From: Anisodus tanguticus
Lineage: Eukaryota > Streptophyta > Magnoliopsida > Solanales > Solanaceae
NCBI GenBank assembly: GCA_034509755.1
Contig: CM067546.1
Span: 32,448,383-32,512,382 of the forward strand
DNA length: 64,000 bases
Reading direction: 5' to 3'
Shown in pieces: positions 33,709 through 44,795 of this stretch (within the stretch, counting starts at the first letter, position 1; every line of letters starts with the position of its first letter). Below the pieces are notes generated by a model that worked only from the letters and a program-made list of their open reading frames with translations, was not told where the DNA came from and did no database searches. A program made the position numbers and the translations under genes.

Positions 33709-34295
33709 TATGTTGGAAGTTGAAATTAATTATTTAATTGAAATTTTGATTATTATAGTACTAAATTCATATATGTATGGAATTTTAATTTTGCTCAATT
33801 GAGCGCTTCACTAACAGAAGTGTGCACTTCACTTTAAAGAAGGCAGAAATGTGTGCCTCACTTGAAAGATGTGTGCACCTTGAACCCCAAGGACCACATT
33901 GCATTTTTGTGTTTTTCGCTTTCAAAAACATTGTGTACAAATATACCAAAAGGATTAATCCTTAATTTCAACTAGTTGGTATTGATTCGTATTCCCTATA
34001 TGTATTTTTTTTCATTTCATTGTATTTTGATCTTCACTAAGTCTGCATGAACTTCAAGAGGTTATAGATCCTTTATGATAACTTTCTTCTACATGATTTT
34101 AAATATCTCTCAACCCCTTTTACATCTTCCACATGAGACACGTGGAGTAAAAACCGTCAGAATAAAGTTCAAAGTGATTTTAAATTTCCGACTCCGATGC
34201 AAATAGAGTTTTGAGTTTCTAGTTTAAATTTGTGACTATTTTCCTTAAACTATATTTATAATTTGCTATTCCTAATTATTAACATATATACCCAT

Positions 34296-34530
34296 AACAT
34301 AAATAAATTTGTTGACATGTGACCAGGAGGTCATGGGTTCAAGCCGTGGAAATAGCTTATTGCAGAAATGTGAGATAAGACTGCGTACAATAGACCCTTG
34401 TGGTCCGATCCTTCCCCGGACCCCGCGAATACGTACCCGCAAGAAAGCGGAAGCTTAGTGCACCGACTCGAAGATGTACTTCTATCTTGCGGCGAAGGCT
34501 CCGTATCTATTGACAAAAGCTACCCTTTTT
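34296..34530 (+). mobile_element. Au-like SINE, copy B
   Basis: It has the tRNA-like head GTGACCAGGAGGTCATGGG followed by the B box GGTTCAAGCC, then GACCCTTGTGGTCCGATCC, CCCCGGACCCCGCG and a T-rich tail. Target duplication TATACCCAT lies at 34287-34295 and 34531-34539. Copy A shows the same site empty (a single ATACCCAT near 15468). About 60 bases near the tail are unlike the SINE at 57153 and look like a small insertion. Confidence 0.85.
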
Positions 34531-35027
34531 TATACCCATGACGTTTTTCATTAACAATAAATACATAGATTTGCCGCCAATATTTATTGTTTAGCTGCAC
34601 CCCTTAATAGTTAGTACATACTACATAGTTGCATTGCACTAAAGTGCCGCATATACGAAGGGAAGCTCCCGGATTACACAACACCTAGCTTTGCCGGCAA
34701 TATTTATTGATTAGTTGCATGCCTTTGTACATAGTTTCTTTGCACTAAAGTACCTCATTGCGAAGGAAGCACCCAACCTACATAGCACCTAGCTTCAGGG
34801 TCTACTATCTAGTTAAGTAAGGTTACAACCCTATGGTCTTCAGGTGTTTGCGTGTTAGCGCACTAAAGTTTAAAGAAATCGAATGCAACCTATTCATCAA
34901 ACAATTCCCACTAATGTAATAAGATCACTCATAAATATTACTTGATTATAAAAAGATCACTCATAAATACAAGTTGGTCATAGATGTAGGCCAATAAAGT
35001 TTACATCTCGATAAAGAAAAAATGTTG

Positions 35028-35694
35028 ATGTTGTGCCTGCTATGTGTAGGTTCATGGTGGTTGGGGTTTCAGGAATGGGGGTGCTAAAGAGTTTCCTCTG
35101 AATCAGTTCTTCTCATATGCCTCAGTATCTTCTTTTCATATCCTGAGTGTCCAAAGAAGTTTAATCTCACTCCTTCAATGAAAACTTTGTTGAAGAGGAA
35201 CGTCGCGGCTTTTGCTGCTATATTTTGGGAAAACTCGGCAAACTCAAAGTACCTGCAAAATCAATGACAAACTTGTCCTAGTTCTTTTCCTGGTGTGGAC
35301 CCGTCAAGTGGAAATACATCAGGGTCTGAAAGTGGACTTAGGCAGTCTGATGAATCTCAGAATCTGAAAACCCAAGAAATGGTTAACTCCGTCTTAAGTA
35401 AGTTTCGTGATTTGAGTCTTGATGAGAATTCGAAGCAGGTCCATATGCCAGACAAACAAGAAAAAATGAGATGATTCTGAATTTGATCAATCAAATAAAG
35501 GATTTAGAAAGACAGGTGATGGAGCGAAAAGACCGGGTCCACCAGAAGGTAATGCAAGCTGCAAGAAAGCTCAGTAATGACTTAATGACTTAACTGAGCT
35601 TAAGATGTTGAGGATGGAAAAGGAGGAGACTCAAAGATTAAAGTCAAGTAAGCAGGACATTGAAGAGACTACCATGAAAAGTCTCATTCATATG
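35028..35694 (+). pseudogene. RING E3 ligase exon-1 fragment, block B (left half)
   Basis: It begins further 5' than copy A, at GTTGTGCCTGCTATGTGTAGG (VVPAMCR of the parent). It runs through SMKTLLKRNVAAFA and QAARKLSND to GAGGAGACTCAAAG. The same early frameshift and stops as copy A show common descent from an already dead copy. The young copia at 35700 splits it from its continuation at 40718. Confidence 0.82.
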
Positions 35695-35699
35695 GAGAC

Positions 35700-35943
35700 T
35701 GTTAAACAGAGGTAATCCAGCAGGCCCATCTCGGCCAAAAAGTCCAAATTGTATATTTGTAGTATATTATGAATAGGATACCTTAATTAGAGTTATACAC
35801 CTACCATAATTGTATAGTTAGAATTATGGTAGAATAAGGATTTAGAAGTAGAATAGGAAAAGGATTTTCCTATTATGAAAATATGTAACTTGTATAAATA
35901 GCCTTTCAATTAATGAAAATAATCAAGGGGATTATTTCTTTCA
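35700..35943 (+). repeat. 5' LTR of the young copia
   Basis: From TGTTAAACAGAGGTAATC to GGATTATTTCTTTCA. It contains TATAAATAG about 45 bases from its end, the likely promoter. It looks identical to the 3' LTR. Confidence 0.93.
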
Positions 35944-36111
35944 TGGTATCAAGAGACTAGGTCTAAACCAAAAGTTTTCTTCTCTCAAACTTTTGCCTCT
36001 TTGGCCGAGAACCCCCCCCCCCCCCTCCCTCGGGTTTTTTCTCTCCAAATATCTCGTCTTCCGCTCTCAAAAACCTCTCTTAAATTTATCCTCCTTCTTT
36101 GTTCTTTCAAA

Positions 36112-37240
36112 TATGTCTAAGAACAATTTTCACCCTGCCCTCACAGTTTCCAATATCAAGCTCAGTGTCCCTATTGTTCTTGAGATGGAAAACGTTCAAT
36201 ATGCAACGTGGGCGGAGTTGTTTAAAATTCACGCTATCTCTTATCAAGTTCTTCATCACATAATTCCTCCCGCTAGACCCCGTCCTGCGGAGGATCCTGA
36301 GGTGTGGATTACACTTGATGCTACCGTTCTTCGGTGGATATACGCCACTATTTCAAAGTGGACCTTCTACGACGATTATGGAGCCCGATACCACGGCTAT
36401 GGCTGCATGGAATAGATTGCGTGACATATTCCAAGACAACCAAGCATTCCCGTATCGTCACACTCGAGCAGAATTCTCTCTCGTTCGAATGGACGTATTT
36501 CCGAACGTTTCGCATATTGCAAGAAACTAAAGGAATTGGCGGATCAACTCCGTAACGTTGGCGCACCCAGTAACAAATAATCGTCTAGTTCTACAGTTGG
36601 TTGCCGGTCTTTCGGAGGCCTATAATGGTGTTGGCACTCTCCTTCGCCAAAGCAACCCTCTTCCCGACTTCCATCAAGCCCGCTCCATGCTTACGTTGGA
36701 AGAAGCCGGTTTGGCTAAAAAGGCGGCTACCGGAGCGAGTTCGGCTTGTCATGATGGCATCCTCTCCGAATCCGTCAGTTTTTGTTAATAATTCGGGCCA
36801 AAACCATAATAATGGTGGAGGCAAGAATAATCGCAAGAATAATAAAAACCGCGGGGGCAAACGCGGTAGTAATGGTGGAGGTTCCGGTAGTCAGCAAAAC
36901 ATCGGTGGGTCCCATCCGATGAACAGTGGCCCACCACCCCCATGGGCCCAGCAGTGGGGCCCATGGCAGTGGAGCAGTGGGGAAGGGACCGTGGGCCAAC
37001 AGCCCATACCAAAGCAAAGCAGAAATTCCGGCGGCCGGTGGGGCCGGCCAACAATCCGTGCCCAATGCCCGGCAGTGGCGGCCCACTGGCCAGTGGCCCA
37101 ACAGCAGCAGTAGTAGCAGTTACGGGCCAGGTCCAGCACGGCCAGGAGTTCTTGGGCCCCGACCTCCGCAAGCCTATCATGCAGCAGGCCCTACTCAGAC
37201 CGATATCGAGGCCGCAATGCACACGTTGGGATTAACTCAA
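36112..37240 (+). pseudogene. gag of the young copia
   Basis: It starts MSKNNFHPALTVSNIK and proceeds through WAELFKIHAISYQVLHHI, AWNRLRDIFQDNQ, NNRLVLQLVAGLSEAYNG and ARSMLTLEEAGLAKKAA, the copia gag domain, then a glycine/asparagine- and proline/glutamine-rich tail. The frame is lost near 36355 (indels around TTTCAAAGTGGACC), near 36530 and near 36760. The upstream leader has a run of 13 C near 36010. A zinc knuckle is not obvious in the tail. Confidence 0.85.
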
Positions 37241-38961
37241 CCGGACCAAAATTGGTACATGGACACCGGGGCCACTACTCACATGACTTCCGAATCAGGT
37301 ACTCTCTCATCTTATTACAATTTGAGCACCCCTCGGGGAATAATTGTTGGTAATGGCAGTTCTATTCCAATTCTAGGGTATGGTCAGAAAACGTTATCTC
37401 CTCCCAATCCACCTCTCCTCTTGAAAGATACTTTACATGCTCCTAAATTGATTAAAAATTTAGTGTCTGTCCGAAAATTCACAAATGACAATTCTGTTTC
37501 GTTGAATTTGATCCTTTCGGTTTCTTCTGTGAAGGATTTCAAGATGGGGAGTCATCTCATGAGGTGTGATAGTAGGGGAGATCTCGTATCCTATCATGCC
37601 CGATTTCAGTCCATCGAGTCCAGCCTTGCCATCGCCTTTTTGTACCATCTCTCCTTCCATGTGGCATGCTCGTTTGGGTCATCCGGGATCTTCTATTTTA
37701 TCGTTTTAGATAAAAATAGCTTTATTTCTTGTAAGGGTACGAGTCGTACTCCAATTTGTCGAGCCTTGTTCATTAGGAAAAATTGTTAAGTTACCATTTG
37801 TAGACTCCAATTCTCATACTTCTATGCCATTTGACATTATTCATAGCGACTTATGGACATCTCCCTGTTCTTAGTTCAATGAGTCATCGATATTATGTTC
37901 TCTTCTTAGATGATTATTCTAGATTTTTGTGGACGTTTCCAATTGCGAATAAATCACAAGTGTTTTCCGTCTTCATAAAATTTAGAGCGCTCATTCGTAC
38001 TCAATTCGAAAGAGAAATAAAAAATATTCAATGTGATAATGGGAAGGAGTATGACAATAGGGAGTTTCGAGAATTTTGTGCTACTCATGGGATAAATTTT
38101 CGGTTTTCATGTCCTCATACATCTTCACAAAATGGGAAAGCCGAACGCAAAATTCGTTCCATCAATAACATTGTCCGAACTCTCCTAATTCATGCCTCCA
38201 TACCTCCGTATTTTTGGCATCATGCTCTACAAATGGCCACTTACCTTCTTAACATAATTCCGTCTAAAGGTCTGACATATTCTTCCCCTCTCAAAATCTT
38301 ATATAATAAAAACCCGTCTTATTCTCATCTTCGGATTTTTGGGTGCTTGTGTTATCCATTATTCCCATCCACCACAATTAACAAACTTCGTGCTCGGTCT
38401 ACTCCATGTGTATTTATGGGTTATCCGTCGAATCATCGTGGGTATAAGTGTTTTGATTTATCCTCCAAGAAAATCATTATAAATCGTCATGTCATTTTTG
38501 ATGAAACCCAATTCCCTTTTACAAAAGTTCATACTCCCGAGCCTAAGTCGTATAATTTTTTGGATGACCAAATATCCCCGTATATTATTCGAATTTTTCG
38601 GACAACTCCCGTGCCCAAAATCCTCCGGGGCCGGGCCCACCGCCCGCCGGTCCCACAAGCATCGTCGCCCCCCTCGTTCCAGCCCACCGGAACAGTTCCA
38701 GCTATTGGGCCGGTCCAGCCCAGCCCACCTCGGAACCGGTCCAAACCGAGCCCAGCATCTACCGATTTGGGCCAGCAGGCCCACTGCCCGCTGGCCAGTC
38801 CGTCCCGAGCCCAGAAAATTCCCAAAATTCCATTAATTCTTCCTCGAGTCATAGACCGGTCACTCGTAGTCAGCGGGGCATTTTTACACCTAAAAGACAT
38901 TTTAATTTACATTCTAATGTCTCTAAATCCCCCTTGCCCCGCAATCCCGTGTCCGCATTAA
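37241..38961 (+). pseudogene. protease and integrase of the young copia
   Basis: Protease is seen at NWYMDTGATTHMTSESG, with the catalytic D-T-G-A. Then come APKLIKNLVSVRKFTND, LMRCDSRGDL, WHARLGHPGSS and SCKGT. Integrase follows: HSDLW region, LDDYSRFLWTFPI, IQCDNGKEYDN, CPHTSSQNGKAERKIR, FWHHALQMATYLLN, LRIFGCLCYPL and NHRGYKCFDLSSKK. The 37831-38961 frame is long and nearly clean; the protease-integrase join is shifted near 37640-37800. The catalytic D and E of the D,D-35-E set are visible around CDNGKE and SQNGKAERK. Confidence 0.87.
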
Positions 38962-40479
38962 ATGACCCTAATTGGAAAATTGCTATGACTGATGAATATA
39001 ATGCTCTTATTGATAATAAGACGTGGGAGTTGGTGCCCCGTCCATATGGTACTAATATTATCAGGTCTATGTGGATTTTTGCTCATAAGGAGAATTCAGA
39101 TGGGTCCTTTGCTCGACATAAGGCGCGACTTGTTGGTGATGGTAAGACTCAGCAAGTTGGAATTGATTGTGGTGAGACGTTTAGTCCGGTGGTCAAACCG
39201 GCTACCATACGCACTGTGCTTAGCTTGGCTCTTTCAAAGACTTGGCCAATCCATCAGTTGGATGTCAAGAATGCCTTTCTACATGGTGACCTCAAGGAAA
39301 CAGTCTATATGCATCAGCCGTTGGGTTTCGGGATCCCAACCGCCCTCATCATGTCCGTTTGTTGAAGAAGTCATTATATGGGCTTAAGCAATCCCCACGT
39401 GCCTGGTATACACGATTTGCTTTGATTTTGTTTCGACTATTGGGTTCACACACAAGCAGTCGACAATTCTTTGTTCATCTACCGCCGTGGTTCGTCATTG
39501 GCCTATATTCTCGTTATATGTGGATGATATCATCTTAATCGCCTCCTCCGATGCTTTGCGTCGCCCTATCATGGCCATGCTCGTTCGAATTTGCTATGAA
39601 GGACTTAGGGCCGTTGAGTTATTTTTTGGGGATTGCCGTCAAACGTCATTCGGTGGCTTGTTTCTGTCTCAACGGAAGTATCGCCGAGATCATAGAGAGG
39701 GTCGGGATGTCATCCCGTAAGTCCACTTCCACACCGGTTGATGCAAACCCAAAGCCGAGTGCCGCAACAGGTGCACCATACGAGGACCCGACCCGTATCG
39801 CAGATCTTGCAGAGCCCTCCAAAGATCTTACATTTACTGACCGGATATTACGTATGCGGTTCAACAGGTGTGTTTATTCATGCATGATCCTAGAGTTGAG
39901 CACATGAATGCAATCAAACGCATCATTCGGTATATTCAGGGGACACTAGACTATGGGTTGCACTTGTATCCTTCATCTACATCCACACTTGTCTCTTACA
40001 CGGATGCTGATTGGGGTGGTTGTCCCGACACCAGACGGTCGACTTCTGGCTACTGTATGTTCCTTGGCAACAACTTGGTCTCCTGGTCAGCCAAACGTCA
40101 AGCAACTCTATCCCGCTCAAGTGCCGAGGCAGAATATCGAGGGGTAGCGAATGTGGTCTCCGAATCATGTTGGATACGTAATTTGCTTTTGGAGCTTCAT
40201 TGTCCAATTCAGAAGGCAACCTTGGTATATTGCGATAACATTAGTGCAATCTACCTGTCAGGTAATCCAGTTCAGCACCAACGCACCAAGCATATCGAAA
40301 TGGACATTCACTTTGTCCGTGAAAAGGTTGCAAAGGGTCAAGTTCGTGTATGTCATGTCCCGTCTCGTTATCAAATTGCAGACATCTTTACAAAGGGTCT
40401 ACCAGCGGTTCTCTTTGAAGATTTTAGGGACAGTCTCAGCGTTCGGAAACCGCCCGCTATGACTGCGGGGGTGTGTTAA
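38934..40479 (+). pseudogene. reverse transcriptase and RNase H of the young copia
   Basis: RT: SALNDPNWKIAMTDEYNALI, SMWIFAHKENSDGSFARHKA, LDVKNAFLHGDLKETVYMH, SLYGLKQ, and YVDDIILIASS at about 39510. Frame changes occur near 39330, 39420, 39510 and 39840. RNase H (39868-40479) is uninterrupted: TDADWGGCPDTRRSTSGY, SRSSAEAEYRGVANVVSE, TKHIEMDIHFVREKVA, YQIADIFTKGLP. The stop TAA falls inside the first bases of the right LTR, as in related elements here. Confidence 0.88.
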
Positions 40480-40717
40480 ACAGAGGTAATCCAGCAGGCC
40501 CATCTCGGCCAAAAAGTCCAAATTGTATATTTGTAGTATATTATGAATAGGATACCTTAATTAGAGTTATACACCTACCATAATTGTATAGTTAGAATTA
40601 TGGTAGAATAAGGATTTAGAAGTAGAATAGGAAAAGGATTTTCCTATTATGAAAATATGTAACTTGTATAAATAGCCTTTCAATTAATGAAAATAATCAA
40701 GGGGATTATTTCTTTCA
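40474..40717 (+). repeat. 3' LTR of the young copia
   Basis: Same 244 bases as the 5' LTR by eye. It is followed by the target duplication GAGAC and the resumed exon-1 fragment (GAGACTGCTATACATAGAG). Confidence 0.93.
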
Positions 40718-41103
40718 GAGACTGCTATACATAGAGCAAGTGGCCAAGTTGATCATGCAAATCTGGCAGTGAAAAAGCTTGAGAACAAGAATGCTGAAAT
40801 TAGGGCAGAGATAGAGGCGTGTAAGTTAAGCGCATCGAATCTGCAACAACCTTCTTGGATGTTGTAAAGAGGGAGAAGAAGTGCCTAAAGAAGCTTGGAG
40901 CTTGGGAAAAAACAGAAAACATGCTGCAGGAGGATATTACTCCAGAGAAGCGGAAGATCTCAGATTTGCAGCAACGGATGGTTGAGACTAAAAATGCAAA
41001 TATTAGGGCAGAAAAGGTGTAAGCTTGTAATCTCCTGGCAGTCCCTGAAGTTTGGGGTTCAAAACAAGTTTTGCAAGGTGAAACACCCAAATTTTACAAT
41101 TTA
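40718..41103 (+). pseudogene. RING E3 ligase exon-1 fragment, block B (right half)
   Basis: It continues the parental coiled coil: SGQVDHANLAVKKLENKNAE, RAEIEACKLS, LDVVKREKKCLKKLG, then EDI.PEK.KISDLQQ. The last part (RMVETKNANIRAEKV then a stop) no longer matches the RING gene in this window, hinting that a paralogue was the source. Copy A lacks this half altogether. Confidence 0.75.
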
Positions 41104-41923
41104 CTGATGATCTGCAGAAGTTCAGCCTCAACCCATTGAGTAGCTTCATTGGAACTTCAAAAGTCAACTTAAAATGTTTGCCACATATAAACTAAGAAAT
41201 TTTTTCGATGAAGGACGAGTCGACTGTGATTTGACATTAAACTACTTAAATTTCTAAATTCTCTATATGCAACATATAATTCCTCTTTATTTATCAACAT
41301 GCAAATCAAAGAGAAATCTATAAATAAGATCCAAGATAAAGCTTAATCAAATAAAGTATCTTAGGTAATATGGGTGCAGTGTCTATTCTTACTATTCCGA
41401 TATCTAATATCTTTGTCTTACTCCAAATTAAATTTAACTCAATTCAACTCAAAAAACAATTCGATCATATAAAAATAACAGCCCAATGCTTCAAGGCTCA
41501 AGTTTGGATTAATTCAACTAAAATGCAATTATATACAAATAATACTCCAGTCCTTCAGGCCTAAAGAAGCTTGTGATTGATTTTGCCGGTACTTTGAGTT
41601 TGCCCTGAATCCAGCAGCAAAAGCCGCGATGTTCCTTTTCAACAAAGTTTTCATTGAAGGAGTGAGATTAAACCTCTTTGGACACTCAATCTCCCTTTGC
41701 AAAGAAGATTCCGAGTCATACGAAAAGAAGCCCTTCACAGGAAGCTCATTAGCACCGCCATTCCCGAAACCCCAACCACGTGCATTGTACGTGTATCTCG
41801 TGATAATCAGTACAAACTTTTTAAAACGGTATAGATAATATCAAAATATGTAATCGATAAGTAATTGAACATTTGAAAGGAAAGTACAAGGTGAAAATGA
41901 ATAGTGAGCATATTCCAATGACT
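41104..41923 (+). repeat. duplicated block, copy B (right part), with two deletions
   Basis: 41104-41559 matches intron sequence 16131-16603. 41565-41779 matches exon 1 at 17754-17966. 41780-41922 matches the promoter flank 18998-19129. The order and orientation are the same as at the RING locus, so this is a DNA-level duplicate of the locus. It lacks 16604-17753 and 17967-18997, including the ATG and TATA box. Confidence 0.85.
41565..41779 (-). pseudogene. RING E3 ligase exon-1 segment in block B (minus strand)
   Basis: The minus strand reads VKGFFSYDSESSLQREIECP and SMKTLLKRNIAAFAAGFRAN, nearly identical to the intact gene and far closer than the plus-strand fragments. It is therefore a recent duplicate of exon 1 itself, while the plus-strand fragments are older. 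Confidence 0.85.
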
Positions 41924-42472
41924 TGATCATTACTATCATAATTTGTAGCTATACACAATCAACTGAATTGGTATAATCTTTTTCTTATGCGGTCCTCAAA
42001 ATAATATATCAAATATTCAGGTTGACAGTTCCCTATTGTTCTTTTTTGACATTTTAGTATCATATTATTTAAATGTGAATAATCTTGTACTTAATCTTGC
42101 AACCTTGATTTCCTAGAAATACAAGTATGAAAAATTGTCAAAAGAAATTCTCAAACAACTTCAACCCTCGTGAATTCTGCTGTAACAAATGTCAAGTTCT
42201 TGTCTTATTGTCAAAAGAAATGCAGAGACATAGGGTGAACCGCAATTTATTACAGATAGGAGTGACCAGGAGTTTGAATATCTTTAGAAATGATTGGGAT
42301 GAGACAAGAAAGGAAACAAAACGAGTGACCAGGAGTTTGAATACCTTCTCCAATAAATTATATTTTGGCTTACACTGCAAGAAAATTTAAGATTACTGGA
42401 AACCACAATATCATCCACTTTAGGATTGTGTGAAAAGAAAAAGTAATTATCGAAAAATCCAATGATTTTGTA
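41924..42472. other. sequence upstream of the duplicated RING promoter; no gene
   Basis: AT-rich, no family match. It contains two GAGTGACCAGGAGTTTGAAT copies (near 42260 and 42323). Since it continues from promoter sequence that is cut by copia at the original locus, it may preserve the ancestral upstream region. Confidence 0.4.
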
Positions 42473-43120
42473 CAATACAACATGACAATGCTTGATTTTA
42501 TAATTTATCATTGAAGAATACATACTGATTTAAGAGAAAATAGAAAAACAATTTATAGTATCATTGGCAAAAAAAAACATAACAACTAACACAGGATTTG
42601 GATAGAAGCCGATTTAAGAGAAAATAGAAGAGAGGAGCTTGGGAGGAAAATAAGAGGAAATTCATACTATAGGGATGGCTAAAGCGTGGGGTGGAGAAGA
42701 CTGGAACTCCTAATGGACTTTATTCATATAAAGAAACCTTTCACATTACTAACTCTTCAAATTGATTCCTCCTCCATTTTTAAAACTCTTCATATTACTA
42801 ACTCTTAAAGTTACTCATGTTTTGATAGTGAATAATTATGGTGGGTGAATAATTATGGAGGAAACAGTTCTGGTGAATTGATGTGAAGCATTAAAGTGCT
42901 GCCTGCTGAACTTCTAATTCAAGCTTTGTGTAATTAAAATATTACAGTTTAATTAGATATTAATTTACTCTACGGTAAAATAGTAATCTAACTTGAAGAT
43001 AGAACTTTCCATTTTTAGTATAACTGGGCAAGCGCGTTGCACGTGTGCCCCATATTAATAAATAGTTCTTTTTTATATAAATAAAATTGTGTGAATAATC
43101 ATTAATAATATGTTTGAGTA
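42473..43120. repeat. direct copy X flanking the RTE LINE (left)
   Basis: It runs from TGTACAATACAACATGACAA to AATAATATGTTTGAGTA and ends exactly where the LINE tail starts. It is similar over its length to 44796-45465 and 59437-60118, with one divergent patch near its start. Confidence 0.75.
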
Positions 43121-44792
43121 CAACAACAATAACATACCCAGTAAAATCTCACAACGTGAGATCTGGGGAGGATAGAGTGTACACAAACCTTACATCTACC
43201 TTAGTAGGTAGAGCGGTTGTTTTCGGGAGACCCTCGGCTCAATACAAAGCATAATCACAATCAAGCAAGCATTACAAAGCAAGAGAAACGGTCAGAGATA
43301 ACAAATTAAAGTTGTATGAACATGCTGATAACAAAATCGAATACGCCATGGTAGTGCATTGTGACAAAATGAAGCAGTAGCTAACGCAGATAAATAATAT
43401 TAACAAAGTACACTAGGGAACACCTAGCAGCATAAATTAAACTACAGGGACTATAAAGCAATATTGCGCATATAAGTGTGATGGGCTAATCGGGCCTACA
43501 GTAATAACACTACAACTATAATTTTGTGAGCGTAAGTAGGACTACGCTCGACTACCTACTACCCTCTACCCTAATATGTGTCCTCCACAACCCCCTACTA
43601 AGGTCATGTCCTCAGTAAGTTGCACCTGCGCCATATCACGTCTATTCACCTCACCCCAATACTTCTTCGACCTACCTCTACCACTTCTGAATCCGTCCAT
43701 AGACAACCTCTCACACCTCCACACTGGGGCATTTGTGTCTCTCATCTGCACATGCCCGAACCATCTCAACCTCGCTTCCTGCATCTTATCTTTCACCGAG
43801 GCCACTCCTACTCTGTCTTAGATATCATCATTTCTAATCATATCTCTCCTTGTATTCCCACACATCCATCTCAGCATCCTCATCTCCGCAACTTTCATCT
43901 TTTGGATATGCGATGTCTTGATTGACCAATACTCTGCCCCATACGACATAGTCAGTCTAACCACCGCCCTATAAAACTTGCCTTTAAGTTTTGGTTGCAA
44001 TTTTTTGTCTCACAAGACTCCAGATGCGAGTCTCCATTTCTTCCACCCGGTCCCAATATGATGTGTGATATCATCATCAATATCTCAATTCCCTTGAATA
44101 ATAGACCCGAGTTACTTGAGGCTTCCTTTTTTTGGAATGACCCGAGTCCCAAGCCTCGCCTCCACGCCTATCTCAGGATTGCTCCCGTTGCTGAACTTGC
44201 ACTCCAAATATTCTGTCTTGTTCTTATTCAACCTGAACCCTTTAGACTCTAGAGTTTGTCTTCAAACCTCCAGCTTGGCGTTCAATCCGCTACGAGTTTC
44301 ATCAATCAGGACTATGTCTTTTATGAATAACATACACCATGGCACCTCCCCTTAGATTTGTCGCGTTAATCCGTCCATCACTAAGGCAAATAATAATGGG
44401 CTAAGAGTTGATCCCTGGTGCAGCCCCATCATCACTGGAAAGTGCTCCGAGTCTCCTCCTACTGTCCGTACCCTAGTATTGACTCCATCATACATATCCT
44501 TGATCGCCCTAGTGTATGCCACATGTACACCTCTAACCTCCAAACATCTCCATAGAACCTCACTAGGAACTTTGTCATATGCCTTCTCGAGGTCGATGAA
44601 TACCATATGTAAGTCTCTCTTATACTGCTCCACCAACCTCCTAATAAGATGAATGGCTTCAGTAGTCGAACGCCCCGACATGAGTCCATACTGGTTCTCG
44701 AAAATAGACATGTCTCTCCTCACCCTCATTTCCACGACTTTTTCCCAAACTTTAATAGTGTGGCTTAGCAGCTTGGATAGAAAATGACTCAT
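43121..44792 (-). mobile_element. RTE-clade LINE, 5'-truncated
   Basis: Minus strand, 44790 downward: RT motifs LLSHTIKVWEKVVEMR, NQYGLMSGRSTTEAIHLIRR, VFIDLEKAYDKVPSEVLWR, GLHQGSTLSPLLFALVMD. Next come the thumb/linker pieces TEYLECKFSNG, RVIPKKGSLKYLGSIIQ, LKGKFYRAVVRLTMSYGAEYW, MLRWMCGNTRRDMIRN, then ARLRWFGHVQMRD and the 3' tail ending in a TTG-rich run (CAACAACAAT on plus). The YxDD box is altered (MLFIKDIVL where FADD-type is expected). Frames break near 44350, 43950 and 43810. The endonuclease domain is missing. Dead copy. Confidence 0.88.
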
Positions 44793-44795
44793 TTG

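Larger units (their letters stand above)
32511..35699 (+). repeat. duplicated block, copy B (left part)
   Basis: Collinear with 13221-16130 and 54884-58500. It has lost the segment equivalent to 13906-14375 (junction near 33182) and carries a SINE and about 500 bp absent from copy A. It is interrupted at 35699 by the young copia and resumes at 40718. Confidence 0.82.
35700..40717 (+). mobile_element. young Ty1/copia element (Ale/Retrofit-like), 5.0 kb
   Basis: The two 244-bp LTRs (35700-35943, 40474-40717) appear identical base for base. Target duplication GAGAC lies at 35695-35699 and 40718-40722. A primer site TGGTATCAAGAGAC directly follows the left LTR, and the purine run GCGGGGGTG precedes the right one. 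Gag, protease, integrase, RT and RNase H are all present in the normal copia order. Despite this youth the coding region has many small frameshifts, so it was either moved by proteins from an intact relative or the assembly carries indel errors. It lies inside the exon-1 fragment of block B. Confidence 0.93.

Noticed and set aside
34315..34345. tRNA-like B box (GGTTCAAGCC) suggesting a tRNA gene
   Set aside because: It sits in a SINE head with target duplications; no acceptor stem or anticodon arm forms a tRNA.
36591..37222. Several overlapping frames on both strands in the young copia gag tail
   Set aside because: Low-complexity, GC-rich Q/P/G-rich gag tail keeps many frames open; only the plus-strand gag continuation is supported by family order.
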